64,000 nt of DNA from Nelumbo lutea (GCA_022828595.1 JAKGHH010000002.1:109613254-109677253), one strand, 5' to 3'. Positions 32,080-43,842 are shown, counted from the stretch's first letter. Numbers and translations: made by a program. The notes: generated by a model from the sequence alone, not told the origin.

Positions 32080-33501
32080 AGGATAAGGTTAATGTATACC
32101 CCGTCCTGTATATTGATGTTACTGGTTAAATAAAACAGTTCTAATTATATTACTACCCATAATAAATAATTATAGTGGGCCCCATTTTGGTTTAGGACTT
32201 TCAACGGGTCAAGTCTCGGTATAACCAGTTTTGAGCGAATTATTTAATGGAAATAAAATCACAGACTTGATTATATTCAAATAATAACTTAAAATAATAC
32301 TAAATTATTTTTATGAAGTTAAATATTTTTAATTAATATTATCTTATTTACTATCTATCAAATTTACTATTTCAAACATAAAACAAGAAAAAATTACAAG
32401 AAAGTTAAAAAAATTATATATTTCCATAAAATAATTAGTTCTAGGTATAAATATATTTTGGATAGGTAAGAACAAAAACCGACCTTATTATTAATCAAGA
32501 CAAAAATCATGGAGCAATAACTGTTATAATTATGTTTAATCAATTTAGGTCCATCGGGTAGACCCAACCCATTGGTTTAGCCATAGAAAATTTTATTAAA
32601 CAAATTAATTTTTATATAATAATTTATTAAGTTGAATAAAATAAATAATTGAATAGAAAATTTTATTAGGATGGGACTAATATAGGCTATCTTGAACCAA
32701 ACCCGACTTGTTGATAGCCCTAAATATTGGGCTCAAGGGGAGAAAATACTTTTTAGTAAAACATTTTAAATAATTAAATAATTTAGTAAAATAAATAAAT
32801 AAATAAATATTTCTCTCAATATCAAATCTCCTTTATTTACTGATTTTTAAATAATTTATTTACTCATTAAATAGATAAATGCTTAGATAATAATAATAAA
32901 ATAAATAAATGAATAAATAAAAGTTAAGGTATAGATTAGGAGAGAGAAAATTAGGCCAGAGTGAAAATGAATGAAATTATTGGAAATAATTATATGTGGC
33001 ACTCTTGTAAATTTTGAATGCCTTAGGGTTAATTGCATTGAAAGGTTTGTCTTTTATGTGGCAATCTTATAATTTTTGAATATCATAGAGACAATTACAT
33101 TGTGAGGTAAAGAGAGTAAATTTAATTTGTCTTATATGTAATGGTCTTGTAAATTTTGAATATCATAAAGTCAATTATATAGGGAGGTTTTCTTTATGTG
33201 GCATTCCAATAATTTCTTGAGGTAATTTTTGCATGCACGCTCTATGGTCTTTGCATATGGGGTACTGTTTTCTGGAAGGAAAACACAAGACTGTACATCC
33301 ATTTTATGTTAGGATATATAGATTTTTTGGGACCTAGGGGTGTTTTGATTGCTATGATTTCACATTCAATGCTTATTGAAAGCCATACAACATTGGTCAG
33401 ATGACATAGAAAAATCACACCACCTTAGAATTCATAAATTAATTTTGGAAAACTTATTCGCCATGCCACAAACAAATAATTATCATTGGAAGTAATGCAC
33501 T
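32080..33501. other. AT-rich spacer, no gene seen
   Basis: Low-complexity AT-rich sequence with AATAAATAAATA runs (32790-32810, 32895-32920). Between about 32990 and 33200 a motif of the form TTGTAAATTTTGAAT(G/A)(C/T)C recurs three times roughly 70-100 bases apart. No coding similarity. Confidence 0.45.
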
Positions 33502-34740
33502 TGATGTAACCGGTTTCAGTCACGTATCATTTTTTCGTGATGTGTCAAATTTTTGACTAAGTACCTCGTCATCTCGTCTGCTCCCAAGTGGTTTGTGACT
33601 CAGAGGCTGAAGTGGAGTTCCCTGGTGGCGAGCTGGCTGGAGGTGAGCTACCATAATGAGCTGCTTGGTGGTGAGTTACCTTGATGAGCTGCTTGGAGGT
33701 GAGCCATTTGGTGGCGAACTGCCTTGATGCCGAGCTCCCTCGTGTAGTGCAACCCGACTGCTACCGGTAGGAGGTGACCTGGCTACCAGCAACGACGGGA
33801 ACTAAACTGGCTACTCATTGCTGGCGTTGATCTGCTCATCTTTGCAAGCAACGGAAGTTGAGGGACCTGCGAGAACTAAATCAGAGAACCCTAGGGTGTT
33901 TACCCGGCGAGGTCACTTCGATGGCTAAGTCAGCACTTAGTGGAGAGTTGAGAATGATATTAGAGAATGTGAGAGCTAGAGAGTAGAGGTTACCCATCCT
34001 CCTTTTTCTTTCCCTCCTTCGTCCCTGGGGGGTGAGGTCTTTATATACTGGAGTCCTCATGCGTTAGGTGGAGCAGTTCCTAGATTCCCATTGTGATAGG
34101 GCCTGCTTTCGTGTTAGGTGGGCATAAAGCCACCAACTGGTAAGGTTGCACATTTTCGCCTAACTCGGGGAGTGGGTGAGCTAATATAGCCATTACAAGT
34201 CACAATCCCGTAAAATGCAGGTACGGAGGTGTGTTCCTCGAGGTTGTCAGGTTGGCGCTTGTGTCAGGCCGCCAGGTTGGTGCCTGGGCCAGGCCACCAG
34301 CTCGTGCAAGGGCCAAGTCGCGCCAGGGCCAAGCTGCCAGCTCGTGCCAGGGCCAGGCTGCCAGCTCATGCTAGGGCCAGGTCGCGCCAGGGTCAATCCA
34401 CCAGGTCGCACCTGCGCCAGGCCACGCTTGTGCCGGGCTACGCCAGTGCCAGGCTGCATTCGTGCCAGGCCGCGCCTGTGCCAGGTTACGCCTAGTGGGA
34501 CACCACCAATTTAGCAAAGGCAAGTTGTTGTCAAAGTGGTCCCGGGTGTCACCTAGTTGTTTTGAGGTGTCAGGCTACATGATGGTGAGCTGCCTAGTGG
34601 CAAGTTGCTTGGTGGCGAGTTGCCTAGTGGCGAGCTGCATGTGGCGAGCTCGAGCTGTCTAGCTGTCAAGGGGCTGCACTTAGTTGGCATGAGGTGCCAG
34701 ATGTCACAATGTCATTGGAGGGCCAAATCTGCCCTCATCA
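33502..34740 (-). repeat. 3' LTR of the non-autonomous element, with GC-rich minisatellite
   Basis: It starts TGATGTAACCGG and ends GCCCTCATCA, about 1239 bp. Internal direct repeats include GATGAGCTGCTTGG(T/A)GGTGAG (33655-33700), a CAGGCCGCC/CAGCTCGTGC/AGGGCCAGG(T/C) array at 34260-34490, and TAGTGGC(A/G)AG(T/C)TGC units at 34590-34640. Open frames here are a by-product of the repeats. Confidence 0.82.
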
Positions 34741-36106
34741 CTTGTCTCCACTCCCGAGTTGAAAGTAACTCAGTGAAGGGAGTAGATTTCTCCTTTTGGC
34801 CCATAATTTGATGATTTTGTAAGCGCTGATTCAGTTTCTTAGGCTCTGGGAGCTGCTTGGAAGCGAGCTGCCCGTAAGGTGCTAAGGTCTCTTCCAGTTT
34901 GGTACTGTAGCCCTTAGGCTCTGGGGCCAACTTATAGTCCACTTTTGTTGATTTTGCCCAAGCCGACGAAGCGGCTGGGTCTTGTGCAGCAGTGTTGCCC
35001 ATGCCGTAGAGGCGATTGGGTCTTAAGCAACAGTGTTGCCCATGTTGTAGAGGCGACTAGGTCTTAAGCAATAGTGTTGTCCATGCCGTAGAGGCGACTG
35101 GGTTTTAAGCAGTAGTACAACCCATGTCTTAGAGGCGACTGAGTCCTAAGCAGTAGTGTGGCCCGTAGGCTTTGGGAGCGACTTGTAGTCCATTCCTGAA
35201 CTTTGCCCATGACATAGAGGCGACTGGGTCTTAAGCAGTAGTGTGGCCTGTAGACTTTGGGAGCGACTCATAGTCAACTCCTGAACTTTTCCCATGCCGT
35301 AGAGGCAACTGGATCTTAAGCAGTAGTGTGGCTTTGGGAGCAACTCGTAGTCCACTCCTGAACTTTGCCCATGCCGTAGAGGCGACTGGGTCTTAAGCAG
35401 TAGTGTGGCTTTGGGAGCAACTCGTAGTCTACTCCTGAACTTTGCCCATGTCGTAGAGGCAACTGGGTCTTAAGCAGTAGTGTGGCTTTGGGAGCGTCTT
35501 GTAGTCCACTCCTGAACTTTGCCCATGCCAGAGAGGCAACTGGGTCTTCTTGTGGCCCTTAGGCTTTAAGAGGGACCTGTAGCCTGCTCCTAAAATTCGC
35601 TGCTCTTTAGAGACCTGCAAGGAACTAAATGTCAGAGGACTCGGGGTGGCTAATCCGGTAGGTCACTCCGATTGTGAGCTAGAAATCACAATCTGAGAGC
35701 TAGAGCTTGCTTACTTGTTTCTGAGCCAGGTGCCTTTTCAGTTCGTAATCAAAGGTAGTATTGCCTTAGATTGCTAATGTTCCATGCCCGAGGTCAATTG
35801 TTAGCTTGGCCTTTGGTCTTTCGGGGGTGAGGAAGTCTTTTATCAGTCCGTCAGTTCACGCCTGGGCCAGGCCGCCAAGTCAGCGCTCGTGCCAGGTTGT
35901 GCCAGACCGGCGCATGTGCTAGGATGCCAGGCTGCCAGGCCGTCAGGTGGGTGTCTTAGGGCTATGAAGCGTGACCTTCAGTTTCTAAAAAGGTGAGGAC
36001 TTAGCTTTTTGGGAGAAGAGGACTTAGCTTTTTGTAAGATAAGAACTTAGCTTTTGTAGGATGAGAACTTAGCTTTTTGTAGCGTGTTCCCACAGATGAC
36101 GCCAAA
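34741..36106 (-). repeat. Interior of the non-autonomous element: nested tandem repeats
   Basis: From about 34995 to 35560 the motif GTAGAGGCGACTGGGTCTTAA recurs in about nine units. The first three are about 41 bp. The next five are 77-85 bp and add a block TTTGGGAGC(G/A)ACTCGTAGTC. The last is partial. The unit seems to have grown by insertion of the second block. The rest is non-coding; a short GCTTTTTGTA-AGA repeat lies at 36000-36080. Confidence 0.8.
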
Positions 36107-37022
36107 TGATATAACCGGTTCTGGTCACGTATCACTTTTTTGGGATGTGTCAATTTTTTGGCTAAGTACCTCATCATCTCGTCTGCTCCCAAGTTGTCTG
36201 TGACTCAGTGGCTGAAGTAGAGCTCCCTAGTGGCGAGCTGACTGGAGGTGAGCTACCTTGATGAGCTGCTTGGTGGTGAGCTACCTTGATGAGCTGCTTG
36301 GAGGTGAGCTATCTGGTGGTGAACTGCCTTGATGCCGAGCTCCGTAGTGTAGTGCAACCTGACTGCTACTGGCAGAAGGTGACCTGGCTACCAACAATGA
36401 CGGGAACTGAACTGGTACTCCCTGCTGGCGATGATCTGCTCATCTTTGCAAGCGGCGAGAATTGAGGGACCGGCGAGAACTAAATCAGAGAACCCGGGGG
36501 TGTTTGCTTGGTTACCCATCCTCCTTTTTTTTTCCTCCTTCGCACCTGGGGGTGAGGTCTTTATATACTGGAGTCCTCGTGGATTAGGTGGAGCAGTTCC
36601 TGGATTCCCGCTGTGATGGGACTTGCTTTCGTGTTAGGTGGGCATAAAGCCACCAAGTGGTAAGGTTGCCCATTTTCGCTTGACTCGGGGAGTGGGTGAC
36701 CTAATATAGTCGTTACAAGTCACAATCCCGTAAAATGCGGAGTACTGAGGTGTGTTCCTCAAGGTTGTCAGGTTGTGCCTGTGTCAGGCCGCCAAGTCGT
36801 TGCCTGGACCAGGCCGCCAGCTTGTGCAAGGGCCAGGTCGCGCCAGGGCCAAGCCGCCAGCTCGTGCCAGGGCCAGGTTGCCAGCTCGTGCCAGGGCTAG
36901 GTTGCGCCTGCACCTGGCCGTGCCTGTGCCAGGCCGCGCTCGTTCCAAGCCGCGCCCGTGCCAGGCCACGCCCATGCCAGGCCATGCCTGTGCCAGGCTA
37001 CGCCTAGTGGGACACCACCAAT
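36107..37022 (-). repeat. 5' LTR of the non-autonomous element, truncated
   Basis: It starts TGATATAACCGG and follows the left LTR closely until GGGACACCACCAATT at about 37022, where similarity stops about 220 bp before the expected end. The missing outer end explains why no target duplication can be paired with the left flank (GCACT, 33497-33501). Confidence 0.8.
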
Positions 37023-38377
37023 TGTCTCAAGAACTGGTTGATTCGGTTTCGGTCCAAAAATTACAAACCCTATCGGGTCATAGTCTAGATCCGGGTCCTC
37101 AACATTTCATGTTGGGCCGGTTTCGATCCCAATTGGTTCCAACCCAGACCCAACCTATTGGTAGTCCTATATTTAGGGCTATCAATAGGTAGGTTTGAGC
37201 CCAATATTTATGAGGGGGGCCAAAATGTAAGTGGAATGGGGGGTCATGGCTTCCCTTGGTCCCCTTGGCTCCATTCCTCAGGTTGGGATTAAACCTATTC
37301 ACAGGTCATATTGGGATGTGACATTTTCCTTTACATCAATCGAACATATTCAAGTCCAAGTTTGAGCATGATTGGACCATCGGGCCTAGATCTTTAGCCT
37401 AAGCTTGACCCCATATAAAGCCCGAAGCCTAACTTAGAAATTGAGAAAAAAATATATGTATTCTTTATTTGACAACAAAATTGATTTATTTATATTAAAT
37501 TGACTTCAAAAGTGAAAATTTTAATTAATTAATCATTATTTTATTTTATTAAATTAAGTATATTATTATCCATAATTTTTATTTATTTAATTCAAAATGT
37601 GCCCAATATTTAGGGTTGCCAGTGGGTTGGGTTTGGTTCTAGATAACTTGGACCAGTTATGTCCCAATAATAAATGAATAGTTACTTATTTATTTTATTA
37701 CAATACATAATTGATTTATTTATTTTACAAAATTAAGTAAATTATTATCTATTGATTAGTTAATAATTAATTGTACTATCAAATTGTTATCTATTGATTA
37801 GTTAATAATTAATTGTACTAAATTATTTAATTAGTTAATAATTTATTATACTAACAAATTATTTCTCTTTCTCCACGAGCCTAATAATTTTGGGCTATCA
37901 ATAGGGTTAGTCTGCGTTGGGCAGGGGCGGATCTAGAAATTTTTTATAGGGGGCTAAAATCTAAGTGGAATGGGGGGTTTATTTAGGGCTATCAATAGGT
38001 TAGAGATCTAGGTTGGGTAGGAGCAAAGCTAGGAATTATGAGGGGTGCCAGAATCTAAGTGGATTGGGGGGTATGACCGGACCATCGGGCCTAGATCTTG
38101 AGCCCAAATTTGATCCCCATATAAAGAACAAAGCCTAGCCAGGAAAAAGATTTGTATTCTTTATTTAACAACAAATTTGATTTATTTATATTAAATTGAC
38201 TTCAAAAATGAAAATTTTATTTATTTATTTATTATTTTGTTTTATTGAATTAAATATATTATTATCCATAAATCTCTACTTATTTAAGTAAATTCTTTTT
38301 TCTAAAAAATATTAATTAAAAAATTACCTTTTACAAATTCATTTTTTTCTATACAATAATTTAGCTTTTACAAACTC
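37023..38377. repeat. Spacer with duplicated AT-rich segment
   Basis: A segment at about 37370-37590 (CATCGGGCCTAGATCTT, then TATTCTTTATTT, then AAATTGACTTCAAAA) returns at about 38075-38290, roughly 705 bases later. TTTAGGGCTATCAATAGGTT-type starts occur near 37171, 37895 and 37981. A 48-base unit with TATCTATTGATTAGTTAATA is tandemly doubled at 37745-37845. No coding similarity; probably decayed transposon. Confidence 0.6.
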
Positions 38378-38990
38378 TTGCCACGAAGGGCCCCTTGTTG
38401 TATATATACTTTAAGTATTTATTGCATTGTAAGACACTTGTCAATACATGCCTGTCTCTCTCCTTTACAACTAATTCCTTCTTCTCTTTCTTCCAACTCT
38501 CTTAGTCTCTCTCTCCCTCTTTTTCCCCTTCCCCTCATCCTTCTCTCCTTCTCTATTATTTATTCTTTTGTTTATGGGCTTTCCTCTTTTCTGTTATGGT
38601 TTTGTCTGCGTTGGTCTTTGCGATGGTTGCAATGGAGGCAATGGCAGCATGCGACGGTGGAAATGTCAATGGGGCTTCAAGTTTGGCCTCTTTGCATAGT
38701 TTCTCGATGGTTGTTTCCAAATTTTTTATTTTAATTTGATTTGTTTGTTTTTTTCCTTTTTTTGTTTTTTCTTTATCGTGCATTCATGTTCTTATCTATA
38801 TGTTTTCAATCTGATTTGTGCACCGCTTGGAGGAGCTAATGTCAATTTGGTTTTTGTATAGCATACTTCTGCAACAATTTTAGCATTTAAACATAAATAA
38901 ATTAAGAAGACCATGTTACTTGATTTTAATATCTGCAGCTGATCTTAAGAATATTATTTAAATTTACCAATTTTCTGTTGTGATGAACAG

Positions 38991-39707
38991 ATTATAGGGA
39001 TGAGATCGATGCTGAACATGGAGGAAAACCCAAAGAGGCGCCCCTTTCTCACCTTGGTAGACGATCTGATAGACGAAGAATTTTACGACGAACAATTGCT
39101 GGAAAAAGAAACACCGGCTCATTCCAGAGCCAGGTTAGTGACCTTCCTAGCAAGTTGATGTCCGTAAGTCGCATCATCAACGTATCTAACACCAAAATCC
39201 TTCAAGATATGGCATATTCACTAGCAATGCATCAAATCTCACTGCACTGTTATTAGCATCTGTCCCTCCTTTTTTGTTTCAAAATGTTAGAGAGTGTGAA
39301 CGAATACTCTTATCTAATTAAATAAACTAAATCGTTCCAATCCTGTTGAAAATTTTCCGCTTATTGAAAGAGAAAATTTTCTTCAATCTTGATGAACTTT
39401 GTTTAATTAGAAATTGATTATTCTGGGTACGTATATAATTGGCGGGGTCTTATCTCTTATGTCTAGGTTAACCTGTTGGAGAAGAACTTCCGAGGTGGAA
39501 AACAAGCTGGAGCCAGAGCGAAAGACCCAGCTCGCCAAAAAGCCCTGTCTACAGCCGAGGCAGGTCGTCGTTTGGTTTCAAAACAGGCAAGCTCGCTAGA
39601 AGACTAAGCAACTCGAGAGGGATTACGATGTCCTCAAATCTTCTTACGACTCTTTCTCCTCTGAATATGGTTCCATTGTCAAGGAGAATGAAAAGCTCAA
39701 ATCTGAG
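38991..39707 (+). pseudogene. HAT5: HD-Zip class I homeobox gene remnant (HAT5/ATHB-1 type)
   Basis: HD-Zip I proteins are nuclear DNA-binding factors with a homeodomain and adjoining leucine zipper. Two exon-like blocks are visible, 38991-39133 and 39467-39707, with splice-like borders. The first gives [17 protein letters not shown] and an acidic stretch ([13 protein letters not shown]), as found before the homeodomain in HAT5-like proteins. The second gives [34 protein letters not shown] and the zipper start [16 protein letters not shown] to KENEKLKSE. Lesions: extra bases near 39108-39133, an extra C at 39490/39491 that shifts frame, and TAG at 39597-39599 in place of the invariant Trp codon after QNRxAR; the second Arg of NRRAR is Gln. 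The basal part of the homeodomain is lost and nothing follows 39707; an antisense L1 starts 50 bp on. Confidence 0.88.
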
Positions 39708-39756
39708 GTAAGCTGTAAGAAGGAACCTGGAAAACAAGTCATAAATTTTGGGTGGG

Positions 39757-41711
39757 TTTTTTTTTTTTTGAAAAGATGCATATCATTAAACTAAAGAAAT
39801 ATTTACAAAGTCATCTGCCCTAGGCATTCCATTCGGATAGGAGGGAGAATAAAAAAAGTCCAGATCACGGGTTTTTGCTAGATGGGATACCTTGTGGGCA
39901 GTAACATTAAAGTTTCGAGATACAAAAAACAAAAAAATTTACAAAAGTCCTTCGAACAGAAAGCTCCCTAATCCTATTCAAAAGCCAGAGGCAGATCCAA
40001 GGAACTTCTGAATGTCGTTGAAGCACATCCATCACTTGTTTAGCATTTGATATAATATAGACTTTCTTACAACTCCAAGAAGAAAAAATTTCAAGCACCT
40101 GCATAATGGCATTTCAGCTTGTATTACAGATGCTACAGTTTTAGTTCGGCCACCTATAATTTTTAAGTAGGTTAAGTTTGGGGACAGAACTCTACATCCA
40201 AAACTGTATAAGAAATTAGCTAATTTTCCTGCATCAATAAAGACAATAAGCTCTATATCATGTGCAATCGTGAGAGTGTGTTTATTGAAATTTGATGCAG
40301 AATTAATAACAGAAACAGGCGCTTGGGGGGATGTGGGGCAATTGTAAATTTGGTTTATATACTGTAACAGAGTTGAAGGTTGAATTAGTTTTCCTCTAAA
40401 ATAATTTTCGTTTCTAGCAAACCAAATAAAGTACAAAGTGATTGCCAACCAAGTCAAGATCTTTTTTGCTAAATGATATTCCTGGGATTACCGAAAAGTA
40501 CTACTTGGGTATAAGAGCAGTTCAAGAATAGGTGGGTAAGCGATTCCAAGTCAATTTCACAGAAGATACTGATCTTTTGGTTATCCTCGATACTAAGCTT
40601 TTCTTTGACTGGAACATAATCATCGATAACTCTCCATAAGAACAACATGAATCTTGGAGCTGTATCTAATTTTCAAATGTGTTTAAGACAGAACTCAAGC
40701 TCTTGAGAAAGATTGGACTGAAGCCGAGAGATTTATTTTGATAATCTCTTTTAGTTGTAAATTTACCTAAGGAGTGAGGAAGCCAAATCCAAGTGACTAG
40801 GTTTGAGTCTGAATAAATAGGGGTTGCTTGGATGCACTGAGCTTCTCTAGAGGAAAACAAGGAGTTAATAAGGGTAGTCTTCCATTGGCCCTGATGGAGT
40901 AGGTGGGAAATATTCATGTGTCTACCATTTGGGGCCAAAGGGAAGGGGATTCGGGAAAAGGATTGGTTAGTTTGAATCCAGGGTTGATGAGAGAGAGGGA
41001 AATTTGAATTGGTATTAACCAGGGCACCACATTCAGAGGCTAACTCCCGGAATTCTGGATTGATGGATTTCCAATAGATGGATCCTTTTGCAGGAGTGGA
41101 TGAAGGAAACAGACTTTTATTCTTGAGGTATTTTGACTTTCAAATTTGAGCCCAGAATTTATGTTGTTCATTGATATATTTTAGACTACTTTCTTTAACA
41201 GGCTTCGGTTAAATAAGGCTAGGCTTTTAAAACCTAATCCTCCTGCATTCTTTGGGAGAGTTAATTTGTGCTAAGCACACCAATGATAAGGATGAGACAT
41301 TTGATTAGAGGAACCCCACCAAAAATGTCGAAAAATTTTCTCAATATGATTTATGTGTTTTTTAGGCAGTTTGATAAGTGACATGGCATGGATGGGGGTT
41401 GCTTGAAGGACTGATTGGATAAGGACATGTTTTCCCGCTTGGCTTATGGTTGGGGCTCTCCAACTATTTAATTTGGCTCCAATATTATCTAGAATAAAAG
41501 TTAATTGAGCATGTTTGTTGCTTGACCAAAAAAGAGGAAGTCCAAGATGTTCGATATTTTCTGATAAAGGCTTTATTTTAAGTTGTTGTCTGATCAATCT
41601 TTCAAACTGGGGGTGGATGTTTTTGCTACAATAAATACTAGATTTCTCATAATTTATTAACTGGCCAGAGATATTTTGGAAAGTATTCAGGATTTGGTTG
41701 AGATTTCTCAT
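39757..41711 (-). mobile_element. L1-type LINE, 5'-truncated, minus strand
   Basis: The minus-strand frame 41271-41711 gives the C-terminal RT region: LNQILNTFQNISGQLINYEK, EHLGLPLFWSSNK and the HFWWGSS block. Minus frame 40032-40457 gives the pre-RNase H and RNase H region (FIWFARNENYFRGK; a IVFIDAG start). A 13-T run at 39757-39769 is the poly(A) tail on the minus strand. The frame is broken repeatedly. It sits just 3' of the HD-Zip pseudogene in opposite orientation and continues into the rearranged block at 41562-42563. Confidence 0.85.
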
Positions 41712-42563
41712 AATTTACTTCGCTTTGGTGACTTGCTCTTACATTGCCGGTGCTTGATGCTGCTGGTACCTTCGTCTTCCTGCTTCCTCTTCTTGCCTTG
41801 TTGTATTTCTAATCGGGACCCAAGGGCTTCCTCCGCCTGAGTGAACTTATTAGCATCATTGAGGAAGTTCTCCATTGTCTTTGGAGGGTTCAACTCGAGG
41901 TGCCAACGAAACTCGACGTGTTGAACTCCCTTCTGGGCCGCAATAAGCTAGACAGCTCGATTGAGGTTGGGAATTTGTAGACAGTATGCATTAAACCTCT
42001 TGATATAGCTATGGATTGACTCATTCTCCCACTGGATCACGTTTAGAAGGCTATGTGCGGATTTCAAGCACTTCTTACTTGTGATGAAGTAGGTAATGAC
42101 AAGTCTACAAACTGTGTCCAACTCTTGACTAAGCCCATCTATAAGATTTTGTACCTTGCCCTGGTTGTACCTCTAAACGTTGTTGAGAACGCCATACACA
42201 AGCTTGGCACATCTGCTCTAGCGAGTAATATCAAGGCCTGGAAACTGTTGACATGGTCATTTGGGTCGGTGTTCTCGTCATACGTCTCCAATGCAAGTGT
42301 CTTGAAGCCTTTTAGCCTTGGGGCTGAGAGGATTTCTGGTGCTAGGGGGGAGGGTCGACTCTACAAAACTGGAGCCGGTTGTGTAGCTATCGAGCTCACT
42401 TCCTCCCTTGATTTGTCTATTGCTACCGATGGACTATTCTTTTTTGATAAAGGCTTTATTTTAAGTTGTTGTCTGATCAGTCTTTGAAACCGAGGGTGGA
42501 TGTTTTTGCTACAACAAATACCAAATTTCTCATAATTTATAAACTAGACTGATATTTTGGATT
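41562..42563 (-). repeat. LINE segment duplicated around a gypsy gag fragment
   Basis: A LINE segment of about 115 bp starting GATAAAGGCTTTATTTTAAG at 41562 recurs at 42446-42563. Between the copies, 41714-42440 is a piece of gypsy gag. The sequence GATTTCTCATAATTTA occurs at the LINE position near 41641, at the junction near 41701, and (as AATTTCTCATAATTTA) near 42529. This points to a template switch or rearrangement using short homology. Confidence 0.8.
41714..42440 (-). pseudogene. Fragment of gypsy gag, same family as the 24236-29312 element
   Basis: It aligns from end to end with 27091-27805 (for example TGCTGCTGGTACCTTC, CTCCATTGTCTT, GTGTCTTGAAGCCTTTT) and has several small indels. 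No LTR, primer site or other gypsy part accompanies it, so it arrived as a fragment inside the LINE block. Confidence 0.88.
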
Positions 42564-43583
42564 GTAAGAAGATTTGAGGACATTCTTGGATTGTAAAAAT
42601 TAAAATCTTAAAAAAAAACCAAAAACAACCTCCAAAACTTAAGATTTTAAAGGTTTTTTTCAACTTTTTACAAAAGAAATTGCAAAAATAAATACGTTTT
42701 TCAATTTATTCGATAGTATATTACAATATTTTGTGTTTTTTTATGCTTAGAAATGCTTACATATATATATATTTGTGCTTCAAATATATCTATTTAACTT
42801 TTAAAAAAATAACAAAAATAAAATAAAATTTTATATTTTTTGCATAACTAACTCATAAAGAATAATTGTCATAGATCTATGGGTGATCTACCATATCCAT
42901 AGATCTATTGAAATTTCTAAAATATTCATTTTTTATTTTTTGTAATTTTTTGAATAAAAATATTTATTTTTGTAAAACTAAAATTTTTTATTTTTACTTT
43001 TTTTGTAATTTTAAAATATTTATTTTCTCAAATTTTTGGTGTGATCTAACCATAGTATTTACCATGTTGTAAATCTTTGGATGATCTAGCACATCCATAA
43101 AATTATTTTTCTGTTACATTTTATATTCTTGACTTTTGTAATAAAAAATAAATTAATCCTTTGAACAAGAAAAAAATAATTATTTAAAAAATTACAGAAA
43201 TTTTTTCATTAAGTAATTATTAAGCTTATATTTTGTAGTTACAACCTTATTAGAGAATACCCTTGTGTTTTTCCATGTTGATTATGACATTTTTTTCATA
43301 TAAATCTCTAGAGGATGTGATTTTTACGTATATACGGCTGATTTAGGCCCTATATTTAATGTCATTGATATTTTTATGATTTATTGAAATATCTATAATG
43401 TTTTCTTATGTTTCCATGCACATCTTAATTTTTGATTTTTGATTTGTATCCATGTTTATCCAAAATGTATCCCGATACATCTATTAAATTTGCATTGGTG
43501 CTTTCAATACTAAACTTTGAATATAATATTACATCAATAATCACGTTTTCAGAACCTCAACGGTTCAAAGGTTTTAAACCGTT
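42564..43583. other. AT-rich spacer, no gene seen
   Basis: Very AT-rich. A phrase with GGATGATCTA or GGTGATCTA followed by (C/A)CATATCCATAGA recurs loosely near 42880 and 43080. No coding similarity. Confidence 0.5.
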
Positions 43584-43631
43584 CGGTGTGAAACTTCATC
43601 GATGCTTTTACATCGATGAAGTTTTACACCG
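43584..43631. repeat. Near-perfect 48-base hairpin downstream of BUB3
   Basis: The left arm GGTGTGAAACTTCATCGATG and the right arm CATCGATGAAGTTTTACACC pair with one mismatch around a 6-base loop CTTTTA; one more C-G pair closes the base. A smaller inverted pair (ACGGTT...AACCGT) lies just before it at 43559-43582. It lies about 210 bases after the BUB3 stop, so it may be in the 3' untranslated region or be part of a transposon end. Confidence 0.85.
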
Positions 43632-43842
43632 CAAACAAAACACAGCCTTATAGTTTTGCTTGCATTGAAGAATTATTCAAAAGAATAAATAATCAGTGAT
43701 TAGTTGAAAATGTCAAATAGATACTTGTTCAAACTAAGAGAAATTCCATTAGTCAAATTGCCTGACATGACAATGAAGAATGTACAGGCGCATATAGGAT
43801 CCTCGCTAGAAAACTGAAACCAAATGGTTAAACTCAGACAGG

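Larger units (their letters stand above)
33502..37022 (-). mobile_element. Non-autonomous LTR retroelement related to the gypsy element
   Basis: A left LTR (33502-34740) and a right, truncated LTR (36107-37022) flank only 1.37 kb of non-coding tandem repeats. Next to the right LTR the minus strand reads TTGGCGTCATCTGTGGGAA (primer site). Next to the left LTR it reads GGGAGTGGAGACAAG (purine tract), then TGATGAGGGCAGATTTGGCC. The intact gypsy element nearby begins its LTR TGATGAGGGGTGATTTGGCC with a similar primer site, so this one probably used its proteins. No gag, protease or RT similarity was found inside. Confidence 0.82.

Noticed and set aside
34229..34514. Long overlapping open frames on both strands (88-99 codons) and their twins at 36735-37192
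   Set aside because: They are built wholly of the CAGGCC/CAGCTCGTGC minisatellite in the LTRs, are open on several frames at once, and have alternating Ala/Arg/Gly/Pro-rich content without any domain.
38378..38734. 118-codon frame before the HD-Zip remnant as its first exon
   Set aside because: It is mostly a pyrimidine-rich Leu/Ser/Pro stretch (CTCTCTCC runs); nothing resembles the Phe-rich N-terminus of HAT5-type proteins. It may be an old leader, but this cannot be shown.
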